Part shown: positions 26,005-33,502 of the stretch, piece by piece | Position numbering within the stretch: the first letter of the stretch is position 1 | Layout: each line of letters starts with the position of its first letter | Assembly (NCBI GenBank): GCA_039809865.1 | Contig: JBDHVW010000042.1 | Coordinates: 3,501-67,500 of the forward strand | Direction: 5' to 3' | DNA from: QWHO01 sp039809865 | GTDB lineage: Bacteria; Vulcanimicrobiota; Xenobia; Xenobiales; QWHO01 | DNA length: 64,000 nucleotides | Notes under the pieces: generated by a model | Told to the model about the DNA's origin: nothing | What the model saw: only the letters and a program-made list of their open reading frames with translations | Database searches by the model: none | Position numbers and translations under genes: made by a program

Positions 26005-27623
26005 GCCGGCAGGCGGAACCAGGCCGTGGTTCCCTCGAGCTCGAGGTGCGAGCCGTGCAGGACCAGGATCTCCTGGGCTACGTGCAGCCCGATCCCCAGG
26101 CCCGCCGGGCGCCCGGGGACCGCGGGCCGGGGCAGCGGGCCCGCCAGCACGGCCCGGAGCAGGGAGGGGGGCACCGGAGGCCCGCCGCTGGAAACCTCGA
26201 CCCGCGCCGAGCCCCCATCGCGGGACACCCGCAGGACCGCCGGCTCCATCGCGTTGGCCAGGAGGTTGTCCAGCACCAGGCGCAACCACTCCGGATCGGC
26301 CTCGACCTCGGGTGGGTCCTCCAACTCGCCGTCGACGAACGCATAGCGCTGCAGGCTCAAGACCAGCGCGCCGCGCTGAAGGAGAGCCAGCGCCGCCAGG
26401 TTGCGCGCCGCCAGCAACCCGGGCTCGAGCTGCCGGGACAGGCGCTCGAACAGGTCCCCCAATCGCTCCGAGAGCCGACGCTCGCGCGTGGCATCCCGCA
26501 GCACCACCAGCGCCCCCACCTGCCCGCCGCCCGCCAGGACGCGCGTCCGGGTCACCTCCCAGACGTAGCCCTCGCGCTCGAGCAACGTGCTCTCGACCAG
26601 CCGCTCGTCCGCCGCGAAAGAAACTCCGGTCAATTCGTGCCCGAGCAGCTCCTCGACCGAGCGGCCCAGGGCCACCGCCGCGGCCGGATTGGCCAGCCGC
26701 ACGATACCCTCGCGGTCGAGGGCCACGAGACCGTCCAGGTTGCCCTCCACCACGGCTTTCAGCTCGGCCTGGGCCTCCTGCATCCGCTCCACCGGGTTGG
26801 TCAGCCGCCTGAGCAACGGAAAGCTGGCCAGCAGGGCCACCACCACGGCCGCGAGCCCCAGCCCATAGAGCTGCAGCCGGGTCGACTCGAGAAACGCCAG
26901 GTGCTCGCGGGTGCTCTGCCCCAGCACCAGCACCGCCACTCTGCCCAGCGGCGCCTCGCGCAGATCGAACTCGTCTCGGCCCACCACGACAGCCTCCCCC
27001 GAGCGAGCCAGGACGGGCGTCCCCGGGAGAAAGGTCGAGCCCAACACGCGCCCGGAAGCCTCCAACTGAACCAGGCAGCCGGTATCCGCCGCCAGCTTGT
27101 CCAGCAGAGCCTGGTCCACGCGCAAGCCCAGCACCGCGGTGCCGCCGATGGAATCATCCGCGTCGTAAAGCGGGGTGGAGGCCACCTGGTAGAGCTTGCC
27201 GTCGCGCAGCCAGTAACCCGTGAAGGGCTCATCCCCCACCTGCAACTCCAGTTTGCCCGAAGGGGCCGTCCCCTGGTCACTCTCCAGCTTCAGGGAGCCG
27301 TCGGCCTCGGTCAGCACCAGGAGGTCCAGTCCGTATTCGGGCATCACCACCGAGCTGACGTGGTCTTGCAACGTGGCGAAATCGGTGCGGCGCAGGATGG
27401 TGCGAAAGCCCGGCTCGGCCTCCAAAACCCGGGCCAACAGGGCCAGGCGCGAGAAGCGCTCCGTCTCCTGGCCGCGAAAAGTGGCCAGGGACACCGACAG
27501 CGCCCGGCTCTGCTGCAGAATCACCTGCTGGCGCACGTCGCGATAGATGATGGCCAGGCTCAACAGCAGCACGCCGCCCAGGAGGACGGCGATCAGCAAC
27601 AGCAGCTGGGTGCGGAGGCGCAA
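25998..27623 (-). CDS. sensor histidine kinase homologue lacking the phospho-acceptor histidine
   Basis: 541 residues: membrane helix at the N-terminus, an extracytoplasmic CACHE-like sensor (about 30-265), a second helix, a PAS domain (about 295-370), then a kinase-like region. The dimerisation helix reads RLSRQLEPGLLAA where active kinases have an H-E-L-R-T-P box; Arg397 replaces the His. An N-box (LVLDNLLANAME) and a G2-like box (GLGIGLHVAQEILVLHG) remain, but the DxGxG box is eroded to SSGGPPVPP. It is probably a signalling pseudokinase or ligand-gated scaffold. TTG start directly after the cupredoxin stop; overlaps the MFS/HEAT gene by 7 bp. Confidence 0.82.
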   Translation of the reverse strand: MRLRTQLLLLIAVLLGGVLLLSLAIIYRDVRQQVILQQSRALSVSLATFRGQETERFSRLALLARVLEAEPGFRTILRRTDFATLQDHVSSVVMPEYGLDLLVLTEADGSLKLESDQGTAPSGKLELQVGDEPFTGYWLRDGKLYQVASTPLYDADDSIGGTAVLGLRVDQALLDKLAADTGCLVQLEASGRVLGSTFLPGTPVLARSGEAVVVGRDEFDLREAPLGRVAVLVLGQSTREHLAFLESTRLQLYGLGLAAVVVALLASFPLLRRLTNPVERMQEAQAELKAVVEGNLDGLVALDREGIVRLANPAAAVALGRSVEELLGHELTGVSFAADERLVESTLLEREGYVWEVTRTRVLAGGGQVGALVVLRDATRERRLSERLGDLFERLSRQLEPGLLAARNLAALALLQRGALVLSLQRYAFVDGELEDPPEVEADPEWLRLVLDNLLANAMEPAVLRVSRDGGSARVEVSSGGPPVPPSLLRAVLAGPLPRPAVPGRPAGLGIGLHVAQEILVLHGSHLELEGTTAWFRLPAC

Positions 27624-28277
27624 TTACAGCGTCAGATCCACCTCGGCCCGGTCCCCCTTCACCTCGATCACCTGCGAGTGGCTCTCCAGGCGCGGATGCC
27701 AGGTCTTCAGCACATAGCGGCCCGGCGGCACGCCCGCGATGCTGAAGTGGTGCCGGGCGTCGGGGACGGCGAAATAGCCGTTCTCGAGCACCACGATATA
27801 AGCGTTCATGTGGGTGTGAATGGCGCAGAACAGCTCCACCACGCCGGCCTTGTCGAAGGTCACCGAGCGCGACTCGCCCTTGGGATACTCCGGCAGCTCG
27901 AACTTCTTGGCGGCCGAGTCGGAGTAGACCCCGTGATAGATGATGTCCTGGTTGGGAAACTCCACGGTGCTCCCCACCAGCACCGGCAACACGTAGGGGC
28001 GGAACTGACGACCCCTCTGCTCCATCCGGGCCGGGGGGAACTTGCCCTCGCCCTTCCCCTTCACTCCGACCAGGTAGATCACGATGTTCTGGACCTCGTC
28101 ACCCTCATCCACGGCCGCGTCCCTGGCGTAGGTGTCCGGCTTGACGCCGTAGCCGGCCCGGGTGCGCCGGCCCGTGGCCTTCTTCTTGAGGGGCGATTTG
28201 AGGGTCACGTCGCCCTCCACCGTCCCGGCCAGCGTGGGGCCAACCAGCGCCAGGACCAGCAGCAGCACCATCCACAT
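27624..28277 (-). CDS. exported cupredoxin-like protein with C-terminal carboxypeptidase-regulatory-like domain
   Basis: 217 residues from ATG 28277 with a signal peptide (MWMVLLLVLALVGPTLAG); the frame extends to a GTG at 28316. The type 1 copper ligand set is visible: His in FPNQDIIYHGV, then Cys, His and Met in LFCAIHTHM. The last 60 residues (YFAVPDARHHFSIAGVPPGRYVLKTWHPRL) form the beta-sandwich common to carboxypeptidase-regulatory-like domains, as in methanol/methylamine-associated plastocyanin-like proteins. First gene of a minus-strand operon with the kinase-like and MFS/HEAT genes. Probably a periplasmic copper or electron-transfer protein. Confidence 0.82.
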   Translation of the reverse strand: MWMVLLLVLALVGPTLAGTVEGDVTLKSPLKKKATGRRTRAGYGVKPDTYARDAAVDEGDEVQNIVIYLVGVKGKGEGKFPPARMEQRGRQFRPYVLPVLVGSTVEFPNQDIIYHGVYSDSAAKKFELPEYPKGESRSVTFDKAGVVELFCAIHTHMNAYIVVLENGYFAVPDARHHFSIAGVPPGRYVLKTWHPRLESHSQVIEVKGDRAEVDLTL

Positions 28278-28377
28278 GGGGCCAAACTTCTGAGGCTGAA
28301 GAAACGATCCCCCCACCCGGTAGATTTTTTTAACAAATCATGCTAATCTGTCAGAAGTATCAGATGGGAGGGCTTCA

Positions 28378-28629
28378 GTGAGAACTCGTACCCCGGAAAA
28401 GTCCCAGTCCAACTCCGGTGCAGGACTCGTGTTCCTGGTCATCGTCGCCGTGGCGTTGTATTTCGTCTGGCCCACCATTGAGAACGCTTTCGTGGGAGCC
28501 TTCGTGGCAGGCGGATTCGCCCTCACCTTCGGCCTGATCTTCCTGAAGTGCGTCGCCATCCTGGGCCTGTTTGGCTTTGGCCTGTTCCTGCTCTCGACGA
28601 TGTTGTTCCCGAGCAAGAAGCGCCGCTAA
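28378..28629 (+). CDS. small membrane protein, 83 residues
   Basis: GTG 28378 with GGGAGG 7 bp upstream. Two hydrophobic helices (AGLVFLVIVAVALYFVWPTI and AFVAGGFALTFGLIFLKCVAILGLFGFGLFLLS) and a basic tail, SKKRR. No family recognised. It is followed by a hairpin terminator, so it is a single-gene unit divergent from the cupredoxin operon. Confidence 0.7.
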   Translation: MRTRTPEKSQSNSGAGLVFLVIVAVALYFVWPTIENAFVGAFVAGGFALTFGLIFLKCVAILGLFGFGLFLLSTMLFPSKKRR

Positions 28630-28659
28630 TCGAGGTTTTCCCAAAGTGGGGTCACCCGG

Positions 28660-28688
28660 GCCGGGTCGTGAAGACCCGGCTCTTCTTA
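28660..28688 (+). terminator. rho-independent terminator after the small membrane protein gene
   Basis: GCCGGGTC, loop GTGAA, GACCCGGC: a perfect 8-bp stem (28660-28680) followed by TCTTCTTA. It separates the 83-residue gene from the SLH porin gene, which starts 44 bp later and therefore needs its own promoter. Confidence 0.75.
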
Positions 28689-28731
28689 TGCGGAAAGGTT
28701 CCCTGCGAACAGAAACAGAACTAACGCCCCC

Positions 28732-31185
28732 ATGCGGGGTGTGATTTTTTTTCTAGCCGGTCTCTCCTTGATCAGCGCCGCCATTGCTGCTCCCCTGGAC
28801 GATCACGGCGATCGCCAGGCGACCGACGCGGTGAAGATGCTTCAAGAATGGGGACTGGTGGAAGGCTACCCCGACGGCACTTTCCGGGGTGAGCGGGCCA
28901 TGAGCCGCTACGAGGTCGCCATGCTGATCGCTCGCGCCCTGGCCAAGCTCGAGACCGAGAATGCCACGTTCGCCACCAAGGCCGAGCTGCAGGACCTCCT
29001 GAAACTGGCCCAGGGCTTCCGCGAGGAGCTCGATTCGATGGGCGTGCGAGTCGCCAACCTCGAGCAGCAGGTGGAGCGGCTCGACAAGCGGGTCAACGAG
29101 ATCGGCAAGCTGGAGTGGGAAGGCAAGATCGTCACCCGCGTCCTCACGCAGCACTTCGCGAACCAGGGCCAGGCCCGCTCGGGCGTGGGCGTGGGCTCGC
29201 TCAACTACGACACGTTCGTGGGCAGTTCGGCGGGCGGCAACGTGCGTCCCCATGGACCGCCCGGTATCCTGCCGGTCATCTCGCTGGCCAACGGCCGCCC
29301 TCTGACCAACGGCAACAGCTTCACCAGCGCCATGCTGCTCAACCTGACGGTCACCCCCAACGACGACATCAGCGTGCTGATGCGAATGTTCGCCTACACC
29401 TCGCAGGGCGATCCCGAGGTGGATGCGGTCTGGGGCGTCACCCCGCCCTACCTGGCCAACAGCTTCACCGGGCGCGGCTTCACCGGTGGGCCCATCGACG
29501 GCGCCAACCAGGGCCTCCCCCATTTCCCGTTCACCCAGGCGGGTATCGACAAGGTCGAGGTCACCTATGCCCCGGCCGCGCTCACGCTCACGCTCGGCGC
29601 CTTCGTGCCGCGCCTCATCAACTCGGCCATCTATATGGGCCAGGTCAATCCCAATCCCGGCGATCCCCGCGTGCTCGAGAGCTTCGGCGCCCACCTGACG
29701 GGCGACGCCGACAACTTCAGCTGGGAAGTCTTCGGCACCCGGCTCCCCGACGGCAACCCGGGCGTCACCAGCCAGTATCAGAGCGGCGCCCTGGGCGCCA
29801 GCGCCCGTTACCAGCACGACGAGTGGACCGCCGGACTCAGCCTGCTGCAGGCCGGCAACGGCAAGCCCTCCGACGCCATCCTGACTCAGGGACAGGTCTT
29901 CACCTTCGTGCAGGGGCGTCCCGGCGAGTTCTACACCGACTGGGTCAACCCGCCGGGCTTCTACGTCAACCAGCTGGGCAACCCGCAGAGCCCCCTGGTG
30001 GGGGGCGCCGGCACGGTCACCGACGTGCGCCCCATCAACGGACTCAAAGGCAGCGACTCGCTCAACCAGCGGGCCACCTTCGGCCCGCAGGGCGTGCGGC
30101 TCCTCGGGGGCAACCTGAGCTGGGAGAACGAGCACTGGAGTTTCTTCGGCGACTACGGTCACTCGCGCTACACGCCCAGCACGCGCTCGACCTACGGCGT
30201 GGATGGCGATCTGTTCCGGATCGGCGCCAACTACCGTTTCGACGAGGGGCGCTGGGAGCTGGGGGCGGAGTATCGCTACACCGACCCGACCTACGATCCG
30301 TTCATCCTCACCTACCCCGGCACGGCCGCGCAGCAGCGCATCTTCCGCGTCTACCACCGGCTGCCCGACTTCGACAACTTCTGGCACATGTACTCGCTGC
30401 ACAACACCGACGAGTTCCCCCAGAACCGGCGCGGAATCTGGGCCAAAGCCTCCTGGCAGTATGACCCGGACGGCAAAGTGCAGCTGCGCTACCACCACCT
30501 CGACCAGGTGCGCACCAGCCTGCAAGACGTGCGCGTGCCCGCCGGCAGCCTGGGCTTCCTGACGCCGCAGAGCGACGTGCTGGGCCACGCGCCCGGCTTC
30601 TTCGACGTGGTCTTCCGCGAGTTCTCGCCGCGCAGCTTCGACGCCGCCCTCAATCCGCTCGAGAACCCGCGCGGCAACGTCAACGCCATCACGGCCCAAC
30701 TGGACCACAAATTCACCGGCTCTCCCTGGCTCGTCGAAGCCCTCTTCGACCGGGACGACTTTCACCGCCCCAGCTCGCTGACGCCCGTGCTGGGAGGCAG
30801 CCAGAACCGCGTGGATCTGACCGCCGACCATATCCGGGGCGCGGTGGGCTACGCCGTGACGGACTCGTTTCTGGTCAAGGTGGGTTACGAGCAGGGCAGC
30901 ATCCGCGGCCACTACGACCCGTTCGGCAACTACAACCCCTTCGCCATCGCCAGCGGCTCCACGACCTTCAAGAACTGGGACACCGTGCAGCACATCCCGC
31001 TGGTCGAGGCCAGCTGGCAGGTCACCGACGGCGTGCGCGCGGGAGCCGAGTTCCGCTGGTATGACACGGTGGACAACATCCCGGCCAGCACGTTCTCTGG
31101 TTTGCCGGGCCGCGCGGGCTCCACGGCCCACCCCTTCAACTGGAACGGGTATCAGGTGAGCTCGACGGTCGAGGTTAGCTTTTAG
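28732..31185 (+). CDS. SLH-domain outer-membrane porin (OmpM/SlpM-like)
   Basis: 817 residues. Signal peptide (MRGVIFFLAGLSLISAAIAA), one SLH domain at about 24-72 (DAVKMLQEWGLVEGYPDGTFRGERAMSRYEVAMLIARAL), a short coiled coil at about 75-130 (VANLEQQVERLDKRVNEIG), and a long Gly/Asn/aromatic-rich beta-barrel ending in a terminal Phe (STVEVSF), the usual outer-membrane insertion signal. In Deinococcus, cyanobacteria, Negativicutes and Armatimonadota-like diderms, such proteins tether the outer membrane to cell-wall polysaccharide through the SLH domain and act as porins. This is the strongest taxonomic clue in the window. Convergent with the APC permease (11-bp overlap). Confidence 0.92.
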   Translation: MRGVIFFLAGLSLISAAIAAPLDDHGDRQATDAVKMLQEWGLVEGYPDGTFRGERAMSRYEVAMLIARALAKLETENATFATKAELQDLLKLAQGFREELDSMGVRVANLEQQVERLDKRVNEIGKLEWEGKIVTRVLTQHFANQGQARSGVGVGSLNYDTFVGSSAGGNVRPHGPPGILPVISLANGRPLTNGNSFTSAMLLNLTVTPNDDISVLMRMFAYTSQGDPEVDAVWGVTPPYLANSFTGRGFTGGPIDGANQGLPHFPFTQAGIDKVEVTYAPAALTLTLGAFVPRLINSAIYMGQVNPNPGDPRVLESFGAHLTGDADNFSWEVFGTRLPDGNPGVTSQYQSGALGASARYQHDEWTAGLSLLQAGNGKPSDAILTQGQVFTFVQGRPGEFYTDWVNPPGFYVNQLGNPQSPLVGGAGTVTDVRPINGLKGSDSLNQRATFGPQGVRLLGGNLSWENEHWSFFGDYGHSRYTPSTRSTYGVDGDLFRIGANYRFDEGRWELGAEYRYTDPTYDPFILTYPGTAAQQRIFRVYHRLPDFDNFWHMYSLHNTDEFPQNRRGIWAKASWQYDPDGKVQLRYHHLDQVRTSLQDVRVPAGSLGFLTPQSDVLGHAPGFFDVVFREFSPRSFDAALNPLENPRGNVNAITAQLDHKFTGSPWLVEALFDRDDFHRPSSLTPVLGGSQNRVDLTADHIRGAVGYAVTDSFLVKVGYEQGSIRGHYDPFGNYNPFAIASGSTTFKNWDTVQHIPLVEASWQVTDGVRAGAEFRWYDTVDNIPASTFSGLPGRAGSTAHPFNWNGYQVSSTVEVSF

Positions 31186-32446
31186 GGGGGCCAAAGTCCC
31201 TGCGGGGGCTGAAGAGGGCCAGGACGAGACCCAGTGCGAGGCCGAGGCCCCATTGTTTGATGTAGACCGCCGGGGTTTGCGAGAGCAGGAAGACGACCAC
31301 GGCCAGGGAGAGGCCGCCGACGAGCCAGACCGCCGGCACGCGAAAGGGGCGGGGTTCCGCTGGCCGTTGGATACGCCAGACCAGGACGCCCAGGATCGTG
31401 GCCAGGTATTGCAGCAGGCTCGCCAGCACGCTCAGGTCCAGGAGCGCGCTGAACGTCAGCAGCTTGATCAGCGCCACCATGAGGAGGGTCGAAACCAGAA
31501 TCGCGCGGGCCGGAGAGGCGAAGGTCGGGTGGAGCCTGGCGAGCCAGCGGGGGGCCCAACCGGTGGCGGCCAGGGCCCAGAGGCTGCGCGGCGTGGTGAA
31601 CGCGATGCTGGCATTGACGCTGGCCTGCGAGAGCAGGGCGCCGATCCCGATCAGCGAGGCCAGGCCGCCCAGAGCGGCGGCGTCCAGCAGCGGGGTCTTG
31701 CTGCCCACGGCGCCGGCCGCGCCCACGATGAGCTGGAGCCAGAAATAAAGCCCCGTGGTGAAAAGCAGCGTCACGATGTAGGCGCGCGGAATGGTGCGCT
31801 GCGGCTCATGCACCTCGCCTCCGGGCACCGGGATCTCCTCAAAGCCGCTGAAACAGAACAGGATGCTCAGAAAACCGAGCACCCACGCCACGTGGGGGGG
31901 CGTCTCCAGGGTGAACCCCCGGGCCAGGTTCAGTCCACCCAGGGACCAGACCAGTAAGATCGCCAGGGGGATGAGCTTGAGCACCGCCAGCAGGTCGTTG
32001 GAGACCGCTCCCGAGCGCACTCCCCGGTAGTTGACCATGGCCAGCAGCACCACGATCGACGTGGCCACCGCCAGCCGCAGGCCGGGCTGGGGCACCTCGG
32101 GCAGGTAGATCTTGTCCACCGTCTCGGCAAAGCCCGTGGCCACGGTAGCGCCCCCCAGAAGACAGGAGAGCCACATCACCCACCCCACCAGGTAGCCTAC
32201 GAACGGCCCGAAGACGGCCCGTGCGTAGAGGTAGGCACCGCCGTTGCCGGGCACCATCCCGGCCATCTCCGCGAAGCACAGGCCGATGCCCAGACACAAC
32301 ACCCCCCCCAGCAGCACCAGCCAGGGCGCGTAGGGGCCCAGTCGCTCGGCAATCTCACCGGGGGCAAAGAAGAGTCCGGTGCCGATGATGCAGTTCAATC
32401 CCAGGCAGGTCAGATCGAAAACGCCCAGGCGCTTCTTGAGTTCCAT
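31175..32446 (-). CDS. APC-superfamily amino acid permease
   Basis: 423 residues with about twelve membrane helices. The N-terminal LTCLGLNCIIGTGLFFAPGEI is the unwound helix-1 substrate site of APC transporters (G-S/T-G pattern), and helix 6 has FCFSGFEEIPVPGGEVHEPQRTIPRA, typical of the family. ATG 32446 is chosen because the domain starts six residues later; longer in-frame extension is not permease-like. It is divergent from the GST gene with 54 bp between the starts. Substrate unknown. Confidence 0.9.
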   Translation of the reverse strand: MELKKRLGVFDLTCLGLNCIIGTGLFFAPGEIAERLGPYAPWLVLLGGVLCLGIGLCFAEMAGMVPGNGGAYLYARAVFGPFVGYLVGWVMWLSCLLGGATVATGFAETVDKIYLPEVPQPGLRLAVATSIVVLLAMVNYRGVRSGAVSNDLLAVLKLIPLAILLVWSLGGLNLARGFTLETPPHVAWVLGFLSILFCFSGFEEIPVPGGEVHEPQRTIPRAYIVTLLFTTGLYFWLQLIVGAAGAVGSKTPLLDAAALGGLASLIGIGALLSQASVNASIAFTTPRSLWALAATGWAPRWLARLHPTFASPARAILVSTLLMVALIKLLTFSALLDLSVLASLLQYLATILGVLVWRIQRPAEPRPFRVPAVWLVGGLSLAVVVFLLSQTPAVYIKQWGLGLALGLVLALFSPRRDFGPPKS

Positions 32447-32500
32447 TCCAGAGGACGCTTGTACCAGAGGCGCGCCGATCTCCTGGGCGAAGGGTACCTC

Positions 32501-33124
32501 ATGAGCAAGCTTTACAGTGCCAGAGTCTGCCCCTTCTGCCACCGAGCGCGACTGGCGCTCGCCGAGAAGAACATCGCCCACGAAGTGGTGGAGATCGACC
32601 TGCGGGACACGCCGAAGTGGTATCTCGAGCTTTCGCCCAAAGGCAAGGTCCCGTTGCTCGAGCATGAAGGGCATCGGCTGCTGGAGTCACTGGTGATTGC
32701 GGAGTATGCCGAAGAAGGGTTCGCGGGCCCCCGCCTGCTGCCCGCGGACGCGCTCGGGCGCGCCCTCGTGCGCGAGGCGATCGCATTGCAGGGCGACGGC
32801 TTCATGAAAGCCACCATGGCGATCGTCAAAGAGCGAACCGCGGAGAACGAAATCAAGCTGCACGAGGCGCTGGCTCAGCTCGAGGGGCACGAATGGTATG
32901 GCGGGCCCTACTGGGTGGGCTCGCAATGCACCCTGGCCGATCTGGCGTTGTATCCGTTCTTCGAGCGCTGGCCCCAGTGGGACCTGCCCTGGCGCGAGGG
33001 ACAATACCCGGAGCTCGACCGCTGGCTGGATGCGATGCGGTCGCGACCCGCCGTGCAAAAGGAGATGAGCCCCCCCGAGTTTTACGAAGAGCAATATCGC
33101 AAGCTTAGTAAGGTTTCCCCATAG
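32501..33124 (+). CDS. glutathione S-transferase family protein, omega/SspA-like
   Basis: 207 residues. Thioredoxin-fold N-domain with a CPFC motif at residues 10-13, the redox-type active site of omega GSTs and SspA-like proteins rather than the Ser/Tyr type. The cis-Pro segment GKVPLLEHEG and the ES motif (LLESLVIAEYAEE) bind the glutathione backbone in the family. C-terminal all-helical domain (CTLADLALYPFFERW). Start at ATG 32501 because it begins directly at beta-1. Likely a thiol transferase or dehydroascorbate-reductase-like enzyme; the role is inferred. Confidence 0.9.
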   Translation: MSKLYSARVCPFCHRARLALAEKNIAHEVVEIDLRDTPKWYLELSPKGKVPLLEHEGHRLLESLVIAEYAEEGFAGPRLLPADALGRALVREAIALQGDGFMKATMAIVKERTAENEIKLHEALAQLEGHEWYGGPYWVGSQCTLADLALYPFFERWPQWDLPWREGQYPELDRWLDAMRSRPAVQKEMSPPEFYEEQYRKLSKVSP

Positions 33125-33179
33125 CAGGATCGAGACCCATCGGTTAGAATTGGATCGGGTTAGCCACCTGGTTGGTGTC

Positions 33180-33257
33180 AAAAAGACACGGTTCGGAGCT
33201 TGGTTTCGGTAACCGGCTTGTTAACAGGAAACCAAGCAGCTCGAATCGCGTCTTTTT
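33180..33257. other. large imperfect inverted repeat (hairpin) downstream of the GST gene
   Basis: Arms 33180-33207 and 33228-33257 pair over about 26 positions with few mismatches and a 2-nt bulge; the outer 8 bp (AAAAAGAC/GTCTTTTT) and inner 8 bp (TTGGTTTC/GAAACCAA) are perfect. The 20-nt loop contains GGTTAC/GTTAAC-like pairing of its own. The A-tract/T-tract borders make it a plausible bidirectional terminator, but its size is unusual for one. It could also be a small structured RNA or a miniature mobile element. Confidence 0.6.
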
Positions 33258-33284
33258 CCTCTTCTGAGGAGTTGGGCAACCTGC

Positions 33285-33290
33285 TATCAT
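33285..33290 (+). promoter_or_regulatory. possible extended -10 element before the 30-residue ORF
   Basis: TGC-TATCAT (33282-33290) matches the TGn-TAnnnT extended -10 form and lies 55 bp upstream of the ORF start, after the large hairpin. The matching -35 position (33262-33267, TTCTGA) is weak. Low confidence. Confidence 0.3.
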
Positions 33291-33344
33291 CGACTCAAGT
33301 GATTGACCCCGGTGGGGGGGAGACATGATGGAGGTGTTACGGAT

Positions 33345-33437
33345 ATGGCAACTGCAACGAGCGAGCGCGATCTGACCAAAGCCCGCGAGGCGATTCTCCG
33401 TCTGATCGCTGAGAAAAAGAAGGCTGCTGCGAAATAA
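33345..33437 (+). CDS. putative 30-residue small protein
   Basis: ATG 33345 to TAA 33437 encodes MATATSERDLTKAREAILRL followed by IAEKKKAAAK: an amphipathic, very basic helix. A strong GGAGGTG ribosome site sits 8 bp before the ATG and a hairpin terminator begins 27 bp after the stop. Codon use is typical of the genome. A 16-codon ORF (ATG 33325, behind GGGGGGGAGA) overlaps its start in another frame and could act as a leader. The basic helix suggests nucleic-acid or membrane binding, which is speculation. Confidence 0.5.
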   Translation: MATATSERDLTKAREAILRLIAEKKKAAAK

Positions 33438-33464
33438 TGAGCAGTAAGGAGCCTGGAAGTAGTA

Positions 33465-33502
33465 GAGAGCCCCTCAGGTAGACACCGGAGGGGTTCTCGC
33501 TT
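33465..33502 (+). terminator. hairpin terminator between the 30-residue ORF and selB
   Basis: GAGAGCCCCTC (33465-33475) pairs with GAGGGGTTCTC (33488-33498) across a 12-nt loop, with one G-T wobble, and is followed by GCTTTCT. It overlaps the end of the convergent selB gene and may serve both strands. Confidence 0.65.

Noticed and set aside
22717..28346. Two long plus-strand open frames (22717-25542 and 25965-28346)
   Set aside because: Gln/Arg/Gly-rich shadows of the MFS/HEAT, pseudokinase and cupredoxin genes.
28753..31194. Open frame of 813 codons on the minus strand
   Set aside because: Antisense to the SLH porin; no recognisable domain.
33180..33257. tRNA-Sec (selC) near selB
   Set aside because: The structure is one long hairpin; no TCA anticodon arm, T-loop consensus or CCA-type acceptor stem could be drawn. 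No selC found in the window.
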